A stretch of 64,000 bases of DNA from Herbiconiux sp. L3-i23 (GTDB taxonomy: Bacteria; Actinomycetota; Actinomycetes; Actinomycetales; Microbacteriaceae): NCBI RefSeq assembly GCF_023734115.1, contig NZ_AP025737.1, positions 186,001 through 250,000 on the forward strand. The letters run 5' to 3'. Shown in pieces: positions 58,988 through 64,000 of this stretch (position 1 is the stretch's first letter; every line of letters starts with the position of its first letter). A program made the position numbers and the translations under genes. The notes beneath the pieces were generated by a model, which made no database searches, had not been told where the DNA came from, and saw only the letters and a list, made by a program, of their open reading frames with translations.

Positions 58988-60205
58988 TCAGCGGGGGGCC
59001 GGGCCGCCTTCCATGCCCGTCGAGGCCTGCTGGGTGACGCTGCCTGCGTAGTCGGTCTCCGGGTCGCGGTAGATGGTGTGGATGTGACCCCAGCCCGACG
59101 TGACGTACCCACTCACATCGGCGCCGGCCGAGCCCTGCTGGTTCGAGAACTCGATGTAGACATCCGGTCCGGAGATCTGGAAGTAGATGCCGTCGCCCTG
59201 AGTCATGTCGTACACCGTCGCCCCGGACCAGTTGACATACGTCTCGTCGAGGGTCGCCTCGATCTCGGCCAACGCGGTGGCGGTGGTCTCCTCGTCGGAG
59301 AGCCCGACCCAGTTCGCGATCACCGCAAGCAGCAGCTGCTTCTGCTCGTCGGTCAGCTCAGAGGCCGCGAGCCCGGTGCCCGTCGGGTAGTCGCAGGTGT
59401 CGCCGGGGGCGCAGACCAGGTTGCTCACCTCGGTGCCCTGGTAGAGCTCGGCCTTCTGGTCGTCGGTGAGGCTGTCGTAGAAGGCGAACGCCGTCTCGTA
59501 CATGCCGGCGAGCGGCTGCACCTCGTTGCCCTCGGAGTCGGTGTAGACCGCTGGCTGCGACCCGAGATGCGTCGGCGCGAAGGTCACCGAGTCGGCGGTG
59601 CCGTCGAGGGTCGCGTTGATGCCGAGGTGGTGCCCGCCGAACTGGACCTCGAAGGCGCTGGTGTCGGAAGGGTCGCCGAAGAAGGCGATGTAGTACTGGC
59701 CGAGCGAGTCCTCGGTGCTGCTGCTGTTCTCCAGCAGGAACTCGTCGCCGCCGATGATGCCGGTCACCGTCTCGTAGCCCGCATCGCTGAGCAGGGCTTC
59801 GAGCACCGCCATCGCCGCGGTCCTCTGTTCGGCGGTGAGGTCCTCGAGATTGAGTCCCGCGCGCTCGACGAAGGTCACCGGGAAGTTCGACCACGAGGTC
59901 GTCTTCGTCTTGTCGTCGTAGGAGTAGAGGACCTGCTCGCGTTGCTCGTCGGTCAAGGTGGCGAGGAACGCCTCGGCGGCAGCCGTGGTGTCGACGACGG
60001 TCTGCTCGGTGGTCGTCGCCGGGGCCGAGGTCGACGCGACCTCGGACGTGGTCACCGTCGACTCGTTTGCGACGGTCGCGGATCCGGTCGCGGTGGTCGC
60101 GCATCCGCTCAGGGTGAGACCGCCGATCAGGAGCATGGAGGTGATGAGGAGGGGCCGGGCGCGGCGTCGGTGGAGGCCGCTCGAGTTGTCTCCGTGATCG
60201 CTCAT
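58988..60205 (-). CDS. DUF3500-family lipoprotein
   Basis: The 405-residue protein has a basic start, a hydrophobic segment and lipobox LSGC at C35, then a Ser/Thr/Ala-rich linker of about 45 residues. The folded part shows the DUF3500 features: AFLATLTDEQREQVLYSYDD near residue 78, WSNFP, FGGHHLGIN near 190, PLAGMYETAFAFYDSL, and GHIHTIYRDPETDY near the end. The function of the family is not established. It is convergent with the GIY-YIG gene and stands alone. Confidence 0.82.
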   Translation of the reverse strand: MSDHGDNSSGLHRRRARPLLITSMLLIGGLTLSGCATTATGSATVANESTVTTSEVASTSAPATTTEQTVVDTTAAAEAFLATLTDEQREQVLYSYDDKTKTTSWSNFPVTFVERAGLNLEDLTAEQRTAAMAVLEALLSDAGYETVTGIIGGDEFLLENSSSTEDSLGQYYIAFFGDPSDTSAFEVQFGGHHLGINATLDGTADSVTFAPTHLGSQPAVYTDSEGNEVQPLAGMYETAFAFYDSLTDDQKAELYQGTEVSNLVCAPGDTCDYPTGTGLAASELTDEQKQLLLAVIANWVGLSDEETTATALAEIEATLDETYVNWSGATVYDMTQGDGIYFQISGPDVYIEFSNQQGSAGADVSGYVTSGWGHIHTIYRDPETDYAGSVTQQASTGMEGGPAPR

Positions 60206-60279
60206 GCGGTCGACGGTAGGCAGGAACGCTTTGCGTCCCCGATGCGCTCCCTATGTGGCCCCGATGCAATGCCTGAGGA

Positions 60280-60312
60280 GGCTAGGCCTTCGTATCGCTT
60301 CGCTCAACGGGC
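60280..60312. repeat. Fragment of dispersed repeat
   Basis: The segment contains CCTTCGTATCGCTTCGC followed by a GGGCGGCGG-type tail, matching the last unit of the repeat at 12877-12904. It lies in the gap between the DUF3500 gene and the end of the permease operon. Confidence 0.5.
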
Positions 60313-60326
60313 GGCGGTGGACAACG

Positions 60327-60362
60327 GGAGAGGGCCCCGCGCCGAAGCGCGAGGCCCTCTCC
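60327..60362 (-). terminator. Terminator of the permease operon
   Basis: GGAGAGGGCC (60327-60336) and GGCCCTCTCC (60353-60362) form a perfect 10-bp stem, with CGCG/CGCG pairs inside. It is 15 nt downstream of the MalG-like permease stop when read on the minus strand. Confidence 0.75.
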
Positions 60363-60377
60363 GTTACCGCGATGGGC

Positions 60378-61319
60378 TCAGCCCTTGCGGCCCTGGGTCG
60401 CGATTCCTTCGATGAAGTAGCGCTGACCGAAGGCGAACAGGATCAGCATCGGCAGCGTCACCAGCAGCGCCGCGACCATGACCAGCTGGTAGTCACCGTG
60501 TCCGCCGTTGGTCGGGGAGAACACGGTCATCGCGTAGGAGATACCGAGCGGGACCGTGAAGTTTTCGGGCGAACCGAAGTTCAGGTAGATCAGCGGTGCC
60601 TGCAAGTTGTTCCAGCTCGCCTGGAACTCGAAGATGAACACGATGATGAACGACGGGATCGACAGCGGCGCCGCGATCTTCCAGAACATCCGCCAGTAGC
60701 TCGCGCCGTCGACGCGCGCGGCCTCGAACAGCTCCCGCGGCAGCCCCAGGAAGAACTGGCGCTGCAGGAAGATGTAGAACGCCGACCCGAAGAGGTTCGC
60801 GCCCCACAGCGGGATGTTCGTGCCGACGAGGCCGACGTTGTTCCAGATCAGGTAGGTTGGGATCAGCGTGACCGCACCGGGGAGCATCATCGTCGCGAGG
60901 ACCAGCGCGAAGAGCTGGTTTCGGAACGGGAACTTGAAGTACGCGAACCCGAACGCGACGATCGAGCTCGAGATGGTCACGAAACCGGCCGCGAGCACTG
61001 CGATCAGGAGGCTGTTGCCCATCCAGCTGAGCAGCGGCAGCTCGTTGAACACCTGGACGTAGTTCTCGGGAACGAGGGTGTTCGGAATGAGCCGGTTGTC
61101 GAAGACCTCGCCGCGCGGCTTGAGGCTTGCGGACAGCAGCCACGCGAACGGGTACAGGAACGCGAGCGAGAACAACCCGAGCAGGACCCACAGGGCGACC
61201 TTGCCGACGATGCTCGTGATGCTGCGGCCGGGCTTCAGCGGGTCGCCGCCGGTCTCCCGGACCGAGAGGGCCTGGCTCTGGACGGTGACGTTGCCGGATG
61301 GCGTGCCGATGGCGGTCAC
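60378..61319 (-). CDS. Carbohydrate ABC transporter permease (MalG-like)
   Basis: The 313-residue protein has six hydrophobic segments and the coupling loop EAARVDGASYWRMFWKIAAPLSIP near residue 212. It ends PMLILFAFGQRYFIEGIATQGRKG, typical of CUT1 MalG-type permeases. Its start overlaps the MalF-like permease stop (4 bp). Both probably work with the binding protein at 56425. An ATPase gene is absent. Confidence 0.87.
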   Translation of the reverse strand: MTAIGTPSGNVTVQSQALSVRETGGDPLKPGRSITSIVGKVALWVLLGLFSLAFLYPFAWLLSASLKPRGEVFDNRLIPNTLVPENYVQVFNELPLLSWMGNSLLIAVLAAGFVTISSSIVAFGFAYFKFPFRNQLFALVLATMMLPGAVTLIPTYLIWNNVGLVGTNIPLWGANLFGSAFYIFLQRQFFLGLPRELFEAARVDGASYWRMFWKIAAPLSIPSFIIVFIFEFQASWNNLQAPLIYLNFGSPENFTVPLGISYAMTVFSPTNGGHGDYQLVMVAALLVTLPMLILFAFGQRYFIEGIATQGRKG

Positions 61320-62290
61320 TTGTCATCCCCCTCGTAGTAGACGAACCGGTTGCCGTAGCGGAACTGGAAGAAGGTGATGATCGCGATGATCACGAACAGC
61401 AGCCACGCCATCGCCGACGCGAAGCCGAAGTTGAACTGCCGGAACGCCTGCTGGAACAGGTACACCGCGTAGAACAGGGACGATTCGGGTGCCGCGCTGG
61501 TCTGGTCGCGCCAGAACAGCAGGAACGCCTGGTCGAAGACCTGCAGAGCAGCGATGGTGAGCACCAGCACGTTGAAGAAGATCGAACCGGAGATCATCGG
61601 CAGCGTGATGGTGAAGAATTGACGCACCGGGCCGGCCCCGTCGAGCGACGCGACCTCGTAGAGGTCGCGGGGCACGTTCTTCAGCGCGGCGAGGAAGATG
61701 ACCATCGTGCCGCTGACGCCCCAGAGCGTCATGATCACGATCGACGGCTTCACCCAGTTGGGGTCGGTCAGCCACTGCGGGCCCTGGATGCCGATGAAGG
61801 CGAGCCCCTGGTTGATGGCGCCGTAGTTGCCGTTCAACAGCAGGAGGAAGACCGAGGCGGTCGCGACCGACGGGGTCATCTTCGGCAGGTAGAACAGGGT
61901 GCGGAAGACGCCGGCACCGCGTCCGACCCGGTTCAGCAGCATGGCGAGGAACAGCGCGAAGATGATCTCGAGCGGCACTGCCATGACGGCGAAGAACAGC
62001 GTGTTCGACAGCGCGGTGAACACCTTCGGCTCTTCGAACAGACGCTCGTAGTTGGCGAAGCCGACGGGGGTCGCCGTGTCGGTCGCGAGCTGGTAGTTCG
62101 AGAACGAGATGACGAGGCTGTAGATCATCGCGCCGAGCGTGAAGATCAGGAAGCCGACGATCCAGGGGCTGATGAAGAGGAAACCGGCGGTCGCTTCACG
62201 ACGGTTGTACTTCTGCTTGAACTTCGGCGGCTTGGCCGGCTTGTCGTCGGCGGGGGTGGCGGCCGCGGGACGCTCGGCGACGGCGGTCAC
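61316..62290 (-). CDS. Carbohydrate ABC transporter permease (MalF-like)
   Basis: The 324-residue protein has a charged N-terminus of about 40 residues, six hydrophobic segments, and the coupling loop EVASLDGAGPVRQFFTITLPMISG near residue 215. GTG 62290 is preferred over an upstream GTG at 62446: the longer reading would place two palindromic operators inside the gene, and GAGAGG lies 7 nt before 62290. It forms a heterodimer with the MalG-like protein. Confidence 0.85.
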   Translation of the reverse strand: MTAVAERPAAATPADDKPAKPPKFKQKYNRREATAGFLFISPWIVGFLIFTLGAMIYSLVISFSNYQLATDTATPVGFANYERLFEEPKVFTALSNTLFFAVMAVPLEIIFALFLAMLLNRVGRGAGVFRTLFYLPKMTPSVATASVFLLLLNGNYGAINQGLAFIGIQGPQWLTDPNWVKPSIVIMTLWGVSGTMVIFLAALKNVPRDLYEVASLDGAGPVRQFFTITLPMISGSIFFNVLVLTIAALQVFDQAFLLFWRDQTSAAPESSLFYAVYLFQQAFRQFNFGFASAMAWLLFVIIAIITFFQFRYGNRFVYYEGDDK

Positions 62291-62368
62291 CGTCGTGCCT
62301 CTCGTCCCTCGGATCGCTTCGGCGGCTGCGTGCCGTCGGCGCGTGTTGGCTCCATCGTCAATCCTCTC

Positions 62369-62410
62369 GGAACGCCGGCGTTCCTCATCGGGTGTGGCAT
62401 CGATTCCACA
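62369..62410. promoter_or_regulatory. Two palindromic operators upstream of the permease operon
   Basis: GGAACGCCGGCGTTCC (62369-62384) is a perfect 16-bp palindrome. TGTGGCATCGATTCCACA (62393-62410) is an 18-bp palindrome with one mismatched pair and the central CG of LacI-type operators. The half CGATTCCACA is also upstream of the GH38 gene at 56205-56222. Nothing else is seen in the gap from 62411 to 62557. Confidence 0.68.
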
Positions 62411-62569
62411 CAAGGTGACTATAAGTCGCGACCCACCCTCGTGCAAGCCGCGAAGGAGCGCTGACAGGCAGATGATAGGGCGCTGACCTGCGTGCCGGAC
62501 GTGGGCACGCGACAGTGGCCCTGGGCGAACACCGGTCGGCGGTCAGCGAGCCGGTCGTAGGCTCCTCGG

Positions 62570-64000
62570 GTGAGTTTCGGGCAGGCGGGCAGACCGCGTC
62601 GAGGAGTGGCGTCGCAGGACGTCGAGGCGCAGCGTGCCGCGAACGCATCGGCGCCCCAGGTCGACCACCTGCTCCGCCGCATCGCGCGCCTCTTCACCCC
62701 GCACAAGGCCATGCTCGCGCTCACGATCACGCTCGTGTTGATCGATGCCGGACTCACCGTCCTGCCTCCGCTGCTCACCGAGCAGGCCTTCGACCGCGGG
62801 CTGTTCCCGGCAGGCGGCCCGAACGTGCCGGTGCTGCTCGAGATCGTCGGTCTGATGGTGCTCATCTGGATCGTCTCGGCGGGGCTCGGCATCTGGCAGA
62901 CCTATCTCACGGCGAACGTCGGCACCAAGGTCATGGGCGCCATGCGGGTCGACCTGTTCCGTCACCTGCAGGGCATGGAGCTCGGCTTCTTCACCCGCAC
63001 GAAGACCGGCGTCATCCAGTCGCGTCTCGCGAACGACGTCGGCGGGGTCGCCGGCGTGCTGAGCAACACCGTCTCGAGCGTCGTCGGCAACGTCGTCACC
63101 GTCACCGCTGCGCTGGTGGCGATGCTGCTGCTCAGCTGGCAGTTGACGCTCGTGGCCGTCGTCCTCCTCCCCGTCCTCGCATTGGCGCAGCGCCGCGTCG
63201 GCCGGGTCCGTGCGCGCATCGCGACGCAGACGCAGGAGTCGCTGTCCGACATGACGGCGATCACGCAGGAGTCGCTGAGCGTCTCCGGCATCCTGCTCGC
63301 GAAGAGCTTCGGTCGTCAGGGCAGCGAGACCGAGCGCTACGCGCAGCAGAACCGGCGGCAGATCTTCCTGCAGGTGCGGCAGGCGATGAGCGGTCAGGGC
63401 TTCTTCGCCCTGGTGCAGATCTTCCTCTCGGTCGTCCCCGCCGCCATCTACCTGGTGTCCGCCTACCTCATCACCGGGGGAGTCGACATCACGGCGGGAA
63501 CGATCGTCGCGTTCACGACGGTGCAGGCCCGCCTGATGTGGCCGCTGCTCGGCCTCATGCGCGTCGCCCTCGACCTGCAGACGTCGGGTGCGCTGTTCGC
63601 TCGCATCTTCGAGTACTTCGACCTGAAGCCGGCGATCGCCGAACCGGCGTCGCCGCAGGCCATCACCGCCGCCGACCCGATCGGGAAGGTGGAGTACGAC
63701 GACGTGCACTTCGCCTATCCGGACCAGACCGAGGAGGGTCGCGAGACGCTCGCCGGGGTGTCCTTCACGGCGGAGCCGGGCGAGCACGTCGCCTTCGTCG
63801 GGTCCTCCGGCGCCGGCAAAACGACCATCGGATACCTCCTGCCGCGTCTCTACGACGTCACCGGGGGAGCGGTGCGGGTGTCGGGGCACGACGTGCGCGA
63901 CCTACTGCAGGACGACCTGCGGGCGCAGATCGGCATCGTGAGCCAGGAAACCTACCTCTTCCACGCGACCATCCGCGAGAACCTGCTCTACGCCGATCCC
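62570..64000 (+). CDS. ABC exporter (fused TMD-NBD), partial
   Basis: The 3' end lies outside the window; 477 codons are visible. After a polar N-terminus come the six-helix exporter domain (residues about 45-345) and the start of the ATPase domain, with VEYDDVHFAYPDQT, Walker A GSSGAGKTT near residue 411, and the Q-loop GIVSQETYLF near 458. GTG 62570 lies 6 nt after a TAGGCT -10 box (62558-62563), so the mRNA is probably leaderless; no ribosome-binding site is visible. Multidrug or lipid export is typical of this class. It is divergent from the carbohydrate permease operon. Confidence 0.86.
   Translation, partial: MSFGQAGRPRRGVASQDVEAQRAANASAPQVDHLLRRIARLFTPHKAMLALTITLVLIDAGLTVLPPLLTEQAFDRGLFPAGGPNVPVLLEIVGLMVLIWIVSAGLGIWQTYLTANVGTKVMGAMRVDLFRHLQGMELGFFTRTKTGVIQSRLANDVGGVAGVLSNTVSSVVGNVVTVTAALVAMLLLSWQLTLVAVVLLPVLALAQRRVGRVRARIATQTQESLSDMTAITQESLSVSGILLAKSFGRQGSETERYAQQNRRQIFLQVRQAMSGQGFFALVQIFLSVVPAAIYLVSAYLITGGVDITAGTIVAFTTVQARLMWPLLGLMRVALDLQTSGALFARIFEYFDLKPAIAEPASPQAITAADPIGKVEYDDVHFAYPDQTEEGRETLAGVSFTAEPGEHVAFVGSSGAGKTTIGYLLPRLYDVTGGAVRVSGHDVRDLLQDDLRAQIGIVSQETYLFHATIRENLLYADP

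Noticed and set aside
61316-62446. Longer MalF-like permease starting at 62446
   Set aside because: The extra 52 codons would cover two palindromic operators, and the added sequence is arginine-rich with no permease character.
1-64000. tRNA or rRNA genes
   Set aside because: None were recognised on reading either strand; a covariance-model scan would be needed to exclude a tRNA completely.

Overview
The window is about 64 kb of very GC-rich DNA, densely packed on both strands, with many GTG starts and ATGA/GTGA/TGATG overlaps between consecutive genes. Ribosomal proteins L10 and L7/L12 sit behind an actinobacterial-style L10 leader. Several regulators have TAGGCT/TAGTCT-type -10 boxes only 6 nt upstream of the start codon. 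Together these point to a high-GC actinomycete. The protein set and the TCGAGTAGCGA-type intergenic repeats suggest Microbacteriaceae, but that family-level call is inference.

Region 1 (1-20.7 kb) is a nearly complete purine-degradation locus. It encodes a ureidoglycine aminotransferase (partial), allantoate amidohydrolase, a MocA-like molybdenum-cofactor cytidylyltransferase, OHCU decarboxylase, hydroxyisourate hydrolase, a purine-type deaminase, urate oxidase, allantoinase, XdhC, an aminohydrolase of the guanine/8-oxoguanine deaminase type, a nucleoside hydrolase and a two-gene xanthine dehydrogenase in which the 2Fe-2S and molybdopterin parts are fused. A stress cassette interrupts it at 3.2-8.8 kb: an NDH-2-like flavoprotein, an ECF41-type sigma factor, two paralogous NmrA-like NAD(P)-binding proteins, a membrane protein and a TetR/DUF4260 pair. 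Three copies of the same promoter motif (CCTCAC[A/G]-N16-CGTC, each 38-40 nt before a start codon) define a local ECF41 regulon that includes the sigma operon itself.

Region 2 (20.7-38.5 kb) holds a universal stress protein, a TM2 protein, a deaminase of the adenosine/adenine family that lacks the usual HAGE motif and lies beside a NitT/TauT-type ABC importer, an epoxide-hydrolase-like enzyme with MarR-type operators, rplJ-rplL with an attenuator leader, several one-enzyme/one-regulator pairs, and a LacI-controlled carbohydrate ABC importer without its own ATPase.

Region 3 (38.5-44 kb) is an eroded polymorphic-toxin and mobile island. It contains an Imm61-like and a YrhB/Imm35-like immunity gene, a decayed toxin next to a ribbon-helix-helix antitoxin, a CPBP protease whose 5' end is replaced by an Rhs fragment, two successive Rhs C-terminal tips that are glycine-rich and hydrophobic and are each followed by a very small membrane protein, and a serine resolvase with palindromic candidate sites. 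The paired hydrophobic tip and tiny membrane partner is the best candidate here for an undescribed system.

Region 4 (44-64 kb) starts with a heterodimeric ABC exporter with one wholly degenerate ATP site. A divergent DeoR-controlled sugar cluster follows (class II aldolase; FGGY kinase, LacD-like aldolase, Asp/Glu-racemase-like enzyme, GH13_18 phosphorylase). Next comes a carbohydrate system made of a GH38 enzyme, a lipoprotein binding protein and two permeases; these parts are several kb apart but are tied together by a shared operator half-site, CGATTCCACA. A four-copy tandem repeat of about 180 bp lies between them, with a GIY-YIG protein and a DUF3500 lipoprotein. The window ends inside another ABC exporter gene.
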